Below are positions 7,990-16,691 of a DNA stretch of 64,000 bases, piece after piece. The notes below the pieces were generated by a model that was not told the origin of the DNA, ran no database searches, and was given only the letters and a program-made list of their open reading frames with translations. Both the position numbers and the translations under genes were made by a program. This stretch comes from Roseateles sp. XES5 (GTDB taxonomy: Bacteria > Pseudomonadota > Alphaproteobacteria > Rhizobiales > Rhizobiaceae). Location of the stretch: positions 682,001-746,000 of the forward strand of contig NZ_CP084753.1 of the NCBI RefSeq assembly GCF_020535545.1, given 5' to 3'. Every line of letters begins with the position of its first letter. Position 1 is the first letter of the stretch.

Positions 7990-9915
7990 TCAGAACTCCG
8001 CCCAAGCATCGCCCTGTGGAGCCTGGGCGAGGACAGCGGAGCCCGAGAAAGCGCGCGCCACCTTGCGGGCAAGCGTGCGGGCGGGCGAGGACGCAGCCGG
8101 CGCCACGACGCGGGACATGGCGCCTCCCTCTCCCAACCTGAACTGCGCCAGAAGCTGGGAAAGCGCCGTGACATCGGACGTCAGGCTATGCGTCGCCGCG
8201 GTGGTCTGCTCGACCATTGCCGCGTTCTGCTGGGTGCCCTGATCCATCGCGTTCACCGCAGTGTTGATTTCCGAAAGGCCGATCGACTGCTCACGCGCCG
8301 CCTCGACGATCGCCGCGACGTTGCGATTGATCTCCTGGACCTCCGTGGCAATCGTGCCGAGGGCATTGCCGGTCTCGCGCACCTTTTCCACGCCCGCCTG
8401 CACCTGGTGGCTCGAAGCGCCGATGAGATGCTTGATGTCCTTGGCGGCGGCGGCCGAGCGCTGGGCAAGCTCGCGTACCTCCTGCGCCACGACCGCAAAC
8501 CCCTTGCCGGCTTCGCCGGCGCGCGCCGCCTCCACGGCGGCATTGAGGGCCAGGATATTGGTCTGGAAGGCAATGCCGTCGATCACGCTGATGATGTTCG
8601 TGATCTCGCCGGAGGATTTCTCGATCAGCTGCATGGCCGCGATCGCGTCGCGGACCACGGCACCGGACCGCTCGGCCCCCTCCCGTGTGCGGGCGACAAG
8701 CACGCCGGCCTCTTCCGCGCGCCGGGCGGAATCCTTCACAGCCGTTGTGATCTCTTCCAGGGCCGCCGCCGTCTCCTCGACGGAGGCCGCCTGCTGCTCC
8801 GTGCGGCGGGCGAGGTCGTCGGCGCCCGAGCGCATTTCGTTTGCACCCGCATCGATGCTGCGCGTGCTTTCCTCGACACGCCGCAGGGTGGACTGCAGCT
8901 TGGTCATCGACGTGTTGAAGTTGCCGCGCAGCCCGTCGAGACTGAGCCCGAAGGGCTGATCGATACGATAGGTCATGTCGCCGTTGGAAAGATGCTCAAG
9001 GCCGTTGGCAAGGGCATCCACTGCCGCCTGGATCGTGGCTGCTTCTCTCGCCTTCTGGGCTTCGCGTTCGAGGCGTTCGCTTTCCGAAAGGCTGCGGCCA
9101 GCTTCCGCCGCCTCCTCGAGGCGAATGCGCTCGACAGCATTGTCGCGGAAAACGGAGACGGCAGCCGCCATCTGACCGACCTCGTCCTTGCGGCCGAGCC
9201 CGAAGACCGTCGCTTCCGTTTCGCCGTCGGCAAGGCTCAGCATGCGTTGACGCAGGGCGTTCACCGGCCGGGTTATGCCGTAGACGGTAATGGCGAGCGA
9301 GGCGAAGAAGGCCGCCAGCAGCACGGTGCCGAGCGCAATGAGCGCGGTATCGATGGTGAGTGCCGCATCGGCGCTCAGCTGATCCGACTGCTCGTCGATG
9401 GAAGCCGTATTCGCATCGATGAATCCCGCCAGCGTCTTGCGAAGCTGAATGACCGCAACATCCTGTCTGGCGAGGACGGCCTGCGCGGCCTCCCTCTCGC
9501 CGCGCTCTCCCAGAGCCACAGCCTTGTCCAGCTCCGCAAAGATGGCGCGCGCGCTTGCGATCATCCCGTCGATATCGACCGCCGCGCTGGGCAGCCGCGC
9601 CCGCGCTGCCTCGAAACGCTGGATCGCCGTCTTGGTCGTGTCGGCATAGCTTTCGAGAAGCTGCGCCATTTCGGGCGTCTGCCGCTCATAGGAAAGCACC
9701 TTGTAGGCGACATAGGCGGCCGTGTGCAGGCTCGTATTGGCGCGCGACAGGAGCAGGGTCGCACGGTTGTCGCTGGCGATGAAGGCGCTGTAGCGCTCAT
9801 CCGCCTCGCGGTAGCTCCAGGACAGATAGAGGACGCTGGCAATGGCAATGACGCTCAGGAAGACGAGCGGTGCCAGCACCTTCGTCATGATCTTGGCATT
9901 TCGCAGAAAGGACAT
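7990..9915 (-). CDS. Methyl-accepting chemotaxis protein
   Basis: This 641-residue transmembrane chemoreceptor signals to CheA/CheW. From the N-terminus it has a first membrane helix (about residues 8-32), a periplasmic four-helix-type sensor region of about 160 residues, a second membrane helix (about 192-214), a HAMP linker and a cytoplasmic signalling domain. The hairpin tip motif [20 protein letters not shown] is intact. The protein ends in DAWAEF, which matches the xWxxF pattern of C-terminal CheR/CheB tethers. ATG 9915 is preferred over the upstream open frame because it begins the membrane helix and follows GAGG. The ligand is unknown; no che genes are nearby. Confidence 0.93.
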   Translation of the reverse strand: MSFLRNAKIMTKVLAPLVFLSVIAIASVLYLSWSYREADERYSAFIASDNRATLLLSRANTSLHTAAYVAYKVLSYERQTPEMAQLLESYADTTKTAIQRFEAARARLPSAAVDIDGMIASARAIFAELDKAVALGERGEREAAQAVLARQDVAVIQLRKTLAGFIDANTASIDEQSDQLSADAALTIDTALIALGTVLLAAFFASLAITVYGITRPVNALRQRMLSLADGETEATVFGLGRKDEVGQMAAAVSVFRDNAVERIRLEEAAEAGRSLSESERLEREAQKAREAATIQAAVDALANGLEHLSNGDMTYRIDQPFGLSLDGLRGNFNTSMTKLQSTLRRVEESTRSIDAGANEMRSGADDLARRTEQQAASVEETAAALEEITTAVKDSARRAEEAGVLVARTREGAERSGAVVRDAIAAMQLIEKSSGEITNIISVIDGIAFQTNILALNAAVEAARAGEAGKGFAVVAQEVRELAQRSAAAAKDIKHLIGASSHQVQAGVEKVRETGNALGTIATEVQEINRNVAAIVEAAREQSIGLSEINTAVNAMDQGTQQNAAMVEQTTAATHSLTSDVTALSQLLAQFRLGEGGAMSRVVAPAASSPARTLARKVARAFSGSAVLAQAPQGDAWAEF

Positions 9916-10230
9916 GGATGCCTCGTGGGGATCGCAGGAAGAAGGGTGCGATTCCCCTATCCACATCGGACGCGGCTCTACCCGGCAAAACAATTCCAAC
10001 CGGATCGAGTAGCCACTATAGATCGATGTGAATATGCCCTCATGGCAAACGGGAATCTGACATTTATATATTTATAGTTCTCAATTAAAATTCTATTAAA
10101 CTAAGAATTTTACTTAACAATTTTCATGAAATATATCCCCATGCGCGAGTTGAATGAGAAAAAATCAACACATTGAGCAAACTTCATCGAAACTATACAT
10201 GACATAGACAACGGGGGCCCTCGAAATTTC
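9916..10230. other. Intergenic region upstream of the chemoreceptor, AT-rich
   Basis: These 315 bases lie between the stop of the cyclase gene (10231) and the start of the chemoreceptor (9915), both on the minus strand. Positions 10060-10150 are strikingly AT-rich and probably hold the chemoreceptor promoter. At 10214-10248 GGGCCC occurs twice around a 20-base spacer without a T run, a weak candidate for a terminator of the cyclase gene. I see no gene here. Confidence 0.4.
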
Positions 10231-12033
10231 TCAACGAAGGGCCCGCAGGCGTGAGGACCGCGGCCCGTGCGAAATCTCCTCGATATCCGTTGCATCTTCG
10301 TCCGTTGCGCAGACCCGGTTGCGGCCCTGCGCCTTGGCGCTATAGAGGCGGTGGTCCGCGATGGTGACGATCTCGCCCCAGTCGGCCGTCATTCCGGGTG
10401 TGCGAACACACAGGCCGATGCTTGCGGTGACCGAGATCCTGGGCTCATGTTCGATGTCCAGCGCGGCGATGCTCCGGCGCAGACGCTCTGCGATCTCGAC
10501 CGCCGGCGCGCCGTCGCTGAGGTCGAGAATGATCAGGAACTCCTCACCACCGAAACGCGCCACGATATCGCTACCGCGCAGCGCGCGCCGCATCTGGTCG
10601 GCCACCGTCTTGAGGACGACGTCTCCGGCCGCGTGCCCATAGGTATCGTTCACCCGTTTGAAATGATCGAGATCCACGATCAGCACGCCGACCGGCCAGT
10701 TGTTGCTGTCCGAATCCCGCATGCGGGCGATGGCCAGGTCCTCCACGGTGCGCCGGTTGAGCAGTTGCGTCAGCGGGTCCCGCTCGGAGAGAAAGCGCAG
10801 CGTCTCCGTTAAACGCCGCTGCTCCTGCTCCATTTCCTTCTTCTCCCGCAATTGCTGGCGCAACACGGCGATGCTGTCGAAAATTTCCTCCAGCTCGCGG
10901 CTCGCAGCCGGGCCACGCCGGCATTCCGCAAGGCTGTCGCCGGCAAGGGCCAGGATCTGGTTGCGGGCGGCCAGAAGGGGGGAGAAAAGCAGGCGTCCCA
11001 CCACGAAGGCAAAGCCGAACAGCAGAGCGCAGGTCATGCCGAAGGCCACGGCGCCAGCGAGAAGCGAATTGCCTGCCGCATGGGCGCGAGCCTGCGCACC
11101 CTGGACGGTATCGCGGATGATTTGCGCACGCAGGTGCTGGGCCGCCTCCAGGCCGCGGACATAGCGATCCGTAAAGGCCTTGGCTGATATTTTTCTGCCT
11201 TCTTCGTGCAGGCGCAAGACTTCGTTGAGATAGGGCAGCGCTCCCAGGAAATAGGCCTGGTTCGTCGCCTCCACCGCGGCACGCACCTCAGGCGTCTTCA
11301 GATGGGCCGGCGCGAAGAGGCGAAGGTCGTGCCACAGCAGGGTAAGCCGGGTACGTGTCGCCGCCATCGCCGCCAGCTCCTCCTTGCTTGCGGTGGAACC
11401 GGCAAGGCGCAGCACGGTGTAGGAACCGAGGCGACCGGCGGCCTCGCGCAACGCCCCCGCCTCGTTCACGAGAAGGATTTCTGCCGAAAGGTTTCGCGTT
11501 CTGGCGATCACCTCGCCCCCGAGCTTGTCGCGCAGGGCAAAGGCGGCATCCGCACAGCGGAACATCTTGGCGACAGCTTCCGCCACGCGATCCGGCGACC
11601 GCTTTTCCACGGGAAGGGCGGCAAGCCTGTCCACGGCGACGCGGGCGCTGCGAAGATGCGCCTTCAAGAGCGCGAAATCCGCAAAATAGCGGCCGCCTCT
11701 GGCGACTTCCGGACGGAATGCATCGAGGAGTTCGGCAAGGCGCCTGTCGGTCTCCACCCGCTTCTGATGCAAGGCACCGATGACGGCGGCGCCATCGCTC
11801 GTCATCGCATTGTTGGCCGGCCCTCGCTCGGCGGATATCGCACCCGCCGCGATGAGAACGACTTCGTAACGCGCCAGTTCTTCCGCCTCGGATTGCGCGT
11901 CCTGTCGCGCGGTCCACGCTTCGGCCAGGAAATGCCCAGCAACGATGGCGCAACACAGAAGAATGCCACCGCCGGCGCCGAGGAGAAGATGCTTCAATCG
12001 AATGGAGGGCTTTCGCCCCGGCTCGCCCGTCAT
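10231..12033 (-). CDS. Membrane-bound diguanylate cyclase (GGDEF)
   Basis: This 600-residue protein makes cyclic di-GMP from two GTP. An N-terminal membrane helix (about residues 14-36) and a second one (about 325-350) enclose a large, mostly helical periplasmic sensor of unknown ligand. A short coiled linker leads to the C-terminal GGDEF domain. The active-site loop reads FGGEEF (near residue 493), the substrate motif FKRVNDTYGHAAGD is intact, and RGSD five residues before GGEEF is a canonical inhibitory site, so product feedback is expected. There is no EAL domain. The ATG at 12033 follows GGGAG. It is divergent from the TadG-like gene with 278 bases between; the exo cluster 4 kb away is a plausible but unproven target of its signal. 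Confidence 0.93.
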   Translation of the reverse strand: MTGEPGRKPSIRLKHLLLGAGGGILLCCAIVAGHFLAEAWTARQDAQSEAEELARYEVVLIAAGAISAERGPANNAMTSDGAAVIGALHQKRVETDRRLAELLDAFRPEVARGGRYFADFALLKAHLRSARVAVDRLAALPVEKRSPDRVAEAVAKMFRCADAAFALRDKLGGEVIARTRNLSAEILLVNEAGALREAAGRLGSYTVLRLAGSTASKEELAAMAATRTRLTLLWHDLRLFAPAHLKTPEVRAAVEATNQAYFLGALPYLNEVLRLHEEGRKISAKAFTDRYVRGLEAAQHLRAQIIRDTVQGAQARAHAAGNSLLAGAVAFGMTCALLFGFAFVVGRLLFSPLLAARNQILALAGDSLAECRRGPAASRELEEIFDSIAVLRQQLREKKEMEQEQRRLTETLRFLSERDPLTQLLNRRTVEDLAIARMRDSDSNNWPVGVLIVDLDHFKRVNDTYGHAAGDVVLKTVADQMRRALRGSDIVARFGGEEFLIILDLSDGAPAVEIAERLRRSIAALDIEHEPRISVTASIGLCVRTPGMTADWGEIVTIADHRLYSAKAQGRNRVCATDEDATDIEEISHGPRSSRLRALR

Positions 12034-12311
12034 GCCTGCAACTCCCTAGATGCCGCGGCCAGCAAGCCGCACGCCCCACATGCTCGACAGGCTTCCTTGA
12101 AAATTTGACATATGACAGATGAGACATTCTCATCACCTGGAGCGCCATTGTCGGTTGGCGCTCGTGGCGTGCCTGCAAAGCCGGCCTTCCCGGAACAGCG
12201 CGCATTCGCCGGCAGATGAATCCGCCGCAAAAGCTTGAATATCACTCACAAAATCTTGGTCCGGCTTTCAATCTTTCAAACCTCCAATGGCGCCGTCATG
12301 AGGAGGAATGG

Positions 12312-13613
12312 ATGACCCCGAGACCGCTTGCCCGTCTGCCCAACTGCCGCCGCGGCAATTTCGGCATCATGGCCGCCCTGATCATGCCGGCGCTGATCGG
12401 CGCGGCGGGGATCGCTCTCGATTTCTCCCAGGCGCTCCTGGTCAAATCCCAGTTGCAGGATGCAGCGGATGCCGCACTCCTCAACGGTGTCGCGCCGACC
12501 TCAAAGATCATGGCGGCCGCGCTGCAGAGCACTGCCGAAGGGGAGGTCGCGGCCCCGACAGCGGAGGTCGAAGGCTTCTTCAAGGCGGCAATGCACGACA
12601 GCAGGTTCGCGAAGGATATCGCCATCGACACGATCAAGACGAACAGGAAGGATGGCGCCCTTCTCGCCACAATGATCTACAAGGCCTCCGTGCCGACGAC
12701 CCTCTCGCGGATTTTCGGCTATGAGCTCATCGCCGTCTCCGGGATCGCGACGGTCACGACGCCCCTGCCGCTGTTCCGGGATTACTACGTACTGCTGGAC
12801 AACTCGCCCTCCATGGGCGTCGCCGCGACCGTGCAGGACATCGCGCTGATGGAGAAGAAGACCCCGGGCAAATGCGCGTTTGCATGCCACACCACGGAAA
12901 CGGGCGGCGAGGACAACTACCAGATCGCCCGGGCAAACAAGGTGAAGCTCCGGATCGACCTCCTGGAAAAGGCCGCACAGGTGATGATCGAGACCTCGGA
13001 GGAAAAACGGGCCTATCCCTCGCAGTACCGTTTCGCGATGTACAATCTCGGTTCGCAGATCAGCACGCCCCAATTGACGCTCTTCTCCGAGATGACCTAT
13101 CCGTCGAAGGCGCTTCAGGAAAACCTGAGCACGCTGCAACTGATGTCCCTGAGACGGCACGGGGAACGCGATCACGCCGGAACCGAGCTCTTCGCAGCCA
13201 TGTCCACGCTCGTCGACCTGATAGGCAACCAAGGAACGGGGAAAAGCGCCGCCAACCCGCTCAAGACGATTATCGTCGTGACCGACGGTCTGGAAAACAG
13301 CCGGAAGCAGAACTGCGCAAAGCCCAAGGTTCCCTCGAGCGGGGTCTGCCAGGAACCCCTCGACGACCGGGTGTGCGACACGGCCAAGAAGAAGGGGATC
13401 GATGTCGCAATCCTCTACACGACATACCTGCCACTGCCGGACGATAGCTGGTACAGGCACTGGATCAGCCCCTTCCAGAGCGAGATCGGCAAGAGGCTCG
13501 GCGCCTGCTCGAGCAAGGACATGTTCATCGAGGCCACGTTCAAGGACGACCTCGCAAAGGCAATGAGCGCGCTGTTCGAAAAGACGCTCGGCAGCAGCCG
13601 GGTCGCCGAATAG
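12312..13613 (+). CDS. TadE/TadG-like protein with von Willebrand factor A domain
   Basis: This 433-residue protein has a positively charged N-terminus, one membrane helix (about residues 19-40) followed by the Tad-type segment QALLVKSQLQDAADAALLNG, and a C-terminal von Willebrand A domain outside the membrane. The metal-site motif LLDNSPSM (about 160-167) fits DxSxS, and IIVVTDGLEN provides a later MIDAS aspartate. Such proteins accompany Flp/Tad pili, where TadG-like members help anchor the pilus. No other tad or cpa gene is nearby, so this is an orphan. ATG 12312 is selected because AGGAGG lies 5 bases upstream; the frame is open back to 12216. Four cysteines in the A domain suggest disulfides. 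Confidence 0.85.
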   Translation: MTPRPLARLPNCRRGNFGIMAALIMPALIGAAGIALDFSQALLVKSQLQDAADAALLNGVAPTSKIMAAALQSTAEGEVAAPTAEVEGFFKAAMHDSRFAKDIAIDTIKTNRKDGALLATMIYKASVPTTLSRIFGYELIAVSGIATVTTPLPLFRDYYVLLDNSPSMGVAATVQDIALMEKKTPGKCAFACHTTETGGEDNYQIARANKVKLRIDLLEKAAQVMIETSEEKRAYPSQYRFAMYNLGSQISTPQLTLFSEMTYPSKALQENLSTLQLMSLRRHGERDHAGTELFAAMSTLVDLIGNQGTGKSAANPLKTIIVVTDGLENSRKQNCAKPKVPSSGVCQEPLDDRVCDTAKKKGIDVAILYTTYLPLPDDSWYRHWISPFQSEIGKRLGACSSKDMFIEATFKDDLAKAMSALFEKTLGSSRVAE

Positions 13614-13786
13614 GCCGGCTCAGCGGATCCGGATCCGTTGTTCCCGTCCGGCCTGTGAGCGCGCGTCAAGGACTTGAATTATCGACAACGTTCAAAGCCT
13701 GAATGAATGTTGCTGCCTCCCGCGTCTCATGGTTGAAGGGCGAGGCAACACTGCGCCGGTCGAGGCGCACCCAGTCGGGCCGCCCC

Positions 13787-14056
13787 ATGATCTTGTATAC
13801 CTACTCCGTCGCCGCGCAGGAACCGCCGCCCTACCACGCCCGGTCCGGCACGTTCTTCGAGAGCCTGGAGGAGGCGCGCCAGGCGGTGCGCATCTTGCGC
13901 AACGAGGTCGCGCGGGATGGAGCCGAATGGATGCCAATTCGCATTGAGACGCTGGAAATCCCGGCCATCGTGACGAGCCGGAGTCTCATCCGGCTGCTGA
14001 ACGAAGGAATTGCCTCCTTCATCCAGCGCTCTGAAACGACAGAGATCATTTCCTAG
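13787..14056 (+). CDS. Small hypothetical protein
   Basis: This 89-residue protein matches no family that I can name. It begins MILYTYSVAAQEPPPYHARSG and has a mixed alpha/beta look, with a regular helix at EEARQAVRILRNEVARDG and a conserved-looking WMPIRIETLEIP strand. The same frame is open back to ATG 13703, but that stretch is not codon-biased like a gene and ATG 13787 starts the ordered part; neither start has a good ribosome site. It sits between the TadG-like gene and a LysR gene and shows no operon partner. Confidence 0.55.
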   Translation: MILYTYSVAAQEPPPYHARSGTFFESLEEARQAVRILRNEVARDGAEWMPIRIETLEIPAIVTSRSLIRLLNEGIASFIQRSETTEIIS

Positions 14057-14289
14057 GCGTAGCTGCGGCCCGCCCGCAGAATGGCGCATCTCGCGACACG
14101 TCCGACGGACGATAAAAGATGAGCAGAACACATCAAATACCCTCAATTCGATGAGAAAAATTCACAGCCGCACCGGCAGCGATATTCCGAAATTTGGCCG
14201 CCCTGCGCTTTTGTTTCGGCAATGTCGCGCTACATGATGCACTATTGCGCATCCCATGCGGCCGGATCAGCAAGAAACGGGGAACGAGA

Positions 14290-15189
14290 ATGCAGTGCAA
14301 CATCAGGGCCCTTCAGGTATTCGAATGCATCTACCGGCATTCTTCCATCGCCAAAGCAGCGGAGGAGCTGGCGATTACGCGCAGCGCCATCAGCCACCAG
14401 TTGCGGTATCTGCGCATGCAGATCGGCGAGGAGCTTATCGAGAAGACGGGGCGCAACCTCACCTTCACCCCCCGCGGCATCAAGCTTGCCAAATCTCTCT
14501 CCTTCGCCTTCTCCCAGATCGAGAATTCGATCCAAAGCAGCATCAGCGAGGCGAACCCGGCCTTGCGCGTCGCCATGTGCAGTTCGTTCGGCCCCGGATG
14601 GCTGATCCCCCGGCTCGAGCGATATGCCCAGCTCACCGACTGTCGGCTGCAGATCAGTCTGCAGAGCTACCAGCCGGAACTCAGCGACGCGATTGCCGAC
14701 GTCTTCTTCACGACGACGCCCATCAAGGACGGCTTCTGGAGCACCAAACTCTTCACCGAAAACCTGATCCCCGTCGGCACCGCCACGCAGGTAGCACGCA
14801 GCCGGGAGCAAGGCCCCGTCCTGATCACGACGGAAGTTGAAGACCGCACGTTCCTCGACGACTGGCGAAACTATCTTGGCCTTCTTCAGCGGCAGGACCT
14901 GCTCGATCGCGCGGCCGTGCTCGGCGCAAGCCACTACCTCTTCGCCCTCGAAATGGCCACGCATGGCCTTGGCATTGCGCTCGTGCCGCGTTTCCTTGCC
15001 GAGTCACGGCTGGCGGCGAAAGACCTTCAGCTCTGGCACGATCTGCCCATGCCCTCGGGTCGAACCTACTATCTCAACGTCAAGCATGCCCGGCGGAACG
15101 AGCCCGATATCCGCAACTTCACCAACTGGGTCCGGCGCATGATCGTCGAGGGACAGGACGAGCGCATGGGGTTTTCGAAAAGCGCGTGA
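14290..15189 (+). CDS. LysR family transcriptional regulator, GcvA-like
   Basis: This 299-residue LysR protein has an N-terminal winged helix-turn-helix (RALQVFECIYRHSSIAKAAE, then SAISHQLRYL) and a C-terminal effector-binding domain. It is a clear paralogue of the regulator at 6648-7544, sharing the same segment order through to the MPSGR block near the C-terminus. ATG 14290 is chosen because it begins the family's usual N-terminus (MQCNIRALQ); the frame is open to 14194. A possible hairpin, ATCC and GGAT arms flanked by GATGGA / TCCATC, lies at 15188-15222 after the stop. No divergent target gene adjoins it, so its regulon is unknown. Confidence 0.88.
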   Translation: MQCNIRALQVFECIYRHSSIAKAAEELAITRSAISHQLRYLRMQIGEELIEKTGRNLTFTPRGIKLAKSLSFAFSQIENSIQSSISEANPALRVAMCSSFGPGWLIPRLERYAQLTDCRLQISLQSYQPELSDAIADVFFTTTPIKDGFWSTKLFTENLIPVGTATQVARSREQGPVLITTEVEDRTFLDDWRNYLGLLQRQDLLDRAAVLGASHYLFALEMATHGLGIALVPRFLAESRLAAKDLQLWHDLPMPSGRTYYLNVKHARRNEPDIRNFTNWVRRMIVEGQDERMGFSKSA

Positions 15190-15337
15190 TGGACCATCCG
15201 GCATTCTGGATGATCCTCCATCAAGTAAGTGAAAATTCGTCACGCCGATACGCCTATGAGCCGGCCGAAGCCGTGATATATCCATGGAAACATCGACTTA
15301 AGACTTGGCAGCACCATCAGCGTTGGAAGGAAAAAGA

Positions 15338-15619
15338 GTGGACGGCAACGACGACATCGAACGCCACTCGTCCATTCTCAAGGCCATGGGCAATCCCAAG
15401 CGGCTGGAAATCCTGCTCCTGACCTCGATGGCGGAGTGGAGTGTCGGAGACCTGGCCCGGGAAACGAACCTCAGCCAGTCCGCCCTGTCCCAGCATCTCG
15501 CCAAGCTGCGCCAGCACCAGCTCGTCGGTTGCCGCAGGGATGGCCACACCATCTACTATTCCTGTCCGACGAAGAGCGTGGAGCGGATCATCGCCATCTT
15601 GAATGTCGACGAAGGCTGA
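15338..15619 (+). CDS. ArsR family winged-helix regulator
   Basis: This 93-residue protein is a compact ArsR/SmtB-type DNA-binding protein: HSSILKAMGNPKRLEILLLT, then the recognition helix in SQSALSQHLAKLRQH, then the wing GCRRDGHTIYYSC. No metal-binding ELCVCDL motif is present in the recognition region, so it is more likely a redox, sulfur or non-metal sensor of the BigR/SqrR kind; two cysteines (in GCRRDG and YYSCP) could take part. The start is GTG 15338, supported by GGAAGG 8 bases upstream; the frame is open to TTG 15305. It occupies the place of exoB next to exoZ in the S. meliloti order, convergent with exoZ. Confidence 0.8.
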   Translation: MDGNDDIERHSSILKAMGNPKRLEILLLTSMAEWSVGDLARETNLSQSALSQHLAKLRQHQLVGCRRDGHTIYYSCPTKSVERIIAILNVDEG

Positions 15620-15644
15620 GGACCGAAAAGCCCGCCGGAAAACT

Positions 15645-16691
15645 TCATGCACGCCGCTGGTTGCGTGGAGAGGACCAGGGGCGCCAGCGTGCGAGAGAAA
15701 TGTTCCTGCCCTTGAGGAGCGGGCGCTCGACGAGGACATAGGCGCAGAGCCCCACCGCGATGCCGGTGCAGGCCGAGACAGCGAAGGCGATTGGAGGTGG
15801 GAGGCCGAGGCTCGCCCCGACCTTTGCGGCGACGGAAATCGCAAAGGTGTGCCAGAGATAGATCGAGTAGCTTGCAGCACCCAGCACAGCTGGAAACCTC
15901 AGCAGGGGAATGCCGCCGTCTCTTTCGAGGGATGCCGTGCCGTAGACGAGGGCTATCGCAAGCGGCCCGCATGTCCATTCATCGAAAGGCAGCTTGAGGA
16001 CGGCGATCGCCGCGAAACCTGTCAGCGATGCGAAGACAAAGACGAACGCCCGCGGACGATCCGGAATCTGCCCCGCGAGCCAAAGCCGGCCGATCAGCAT
16101 GCCGGCGACGAATTCCAGGATGATCGGCCGCGTATAGGTCACGAAAAGGGGATTGTCGCTTTCCACCGCGAAGCCGAGCGTGACCGCGCACAGAAGGACC
16201 AGCGCGACAACGGCAAGGCGAAGGCGCGCCGGCAGGAAGAGGCAGGCGGCGAAGACCGCGTAGAAGACCATTTCATAATTGAGCGTCCACCCCTGGACGA
16301 GCACTGGCCAGACGTCCCCGCTGCTCGGCGAACGCATCGGCACGAAGAAAAGCGACGCGGCGACATGGCCGACCGTCAGCACCAGATTGGGGAACAGGCC
16401 GGCGAGCCCACCCGCCACCATGACCATGGTCGCCAGCCAATAGACGGGCACGATGCGCCGGAACCGCTCCTTGAGAAAACGGCCGGGTGAAACGGGGCGT
16501 CGTTCGACGATCACCCACATGATGAAGCCGCTGATGACGAAGAAGACGTCGACGCCGGCGGCGCCGATCGTGAAGGCGAAGCCGTTGCGTTCGGCGGCGT
16601 GGAAAAACACGACGGCAAGCGCGGCGAAGGCCCGCAGATACTGAATGCCGTAGAGTGTTCCGCTCGGCTGCGTCGGGGCAGCGGGCGTCAT
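15645..16691 (-). CDS. exoZ: Acyltransferase 3 family protein, ExoZ-like exopolysaccharide acetyltransferase
   Basis: This 348-residue integral membrane acyltransferase is expected to add O-acetyl groups to succinoglycan subunits. It has about ten hydrophobic helices. The family hallmarks IQYLRAFAALAVVFFHAAER (catalytic-type histidine near residue 31) and DVFFVISGFIMW are near the N-terminus, and SYSIYLWHTF is near the C-terminus. Its ATG overlaps the exoQ stop as ATGA, and it is last in the leftward operon exoY-F-Q-Z, exactly its place in S. meliloti. The function is by family and synteny; loss of ExoZ in S. meliloti removes only the acetyl group. Confidence 0.9.
   Translation of the reverse strand: MTPAAPTQPSGTLYGIQYLRAFAALAVVFFHAAERNGFAFTIGAAGVDVFFVISGFIMWVIVERRPVSPGRFLKERFRRIVPVYWLATMVMVAGGLAGLFPNLVLTVGHVAASLFFVPMRSPSSGDVWPVLVQGWTLNYEMVFYAVFAACLFLPARLRLAVVALVLLCAVTLGFAVESDNPLFVTYTRPIILEFVAGMLIGRLWLAGQIPDRPRAFVFVFASLTGFAAIAVLKLPFDEWTCGPLAIALVYGTASLERDGGIPLLRFPAVLGAASYSIYLWHTFAISVAAKVGASLGLPPPIAFAVSACTGIAVGLCAYVLVERPLLKGRNISLARWRPWSSPRNQRRA

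Noticed and set aside
7951..10077. A 708-codon open frame antisense to the chemoreceptor
   Set aside because: The minus strand gives a complete methyl-accepting protein with intact hairpin tip motif; the plus-strand translation has no recognisable fold.
10214..10248. Terminator after the diguanylate cyclase gene
   Set aside because: GGGCCC is self-complementary, so the apparent stem is weak evidence, and there is no T run in the gene direction.
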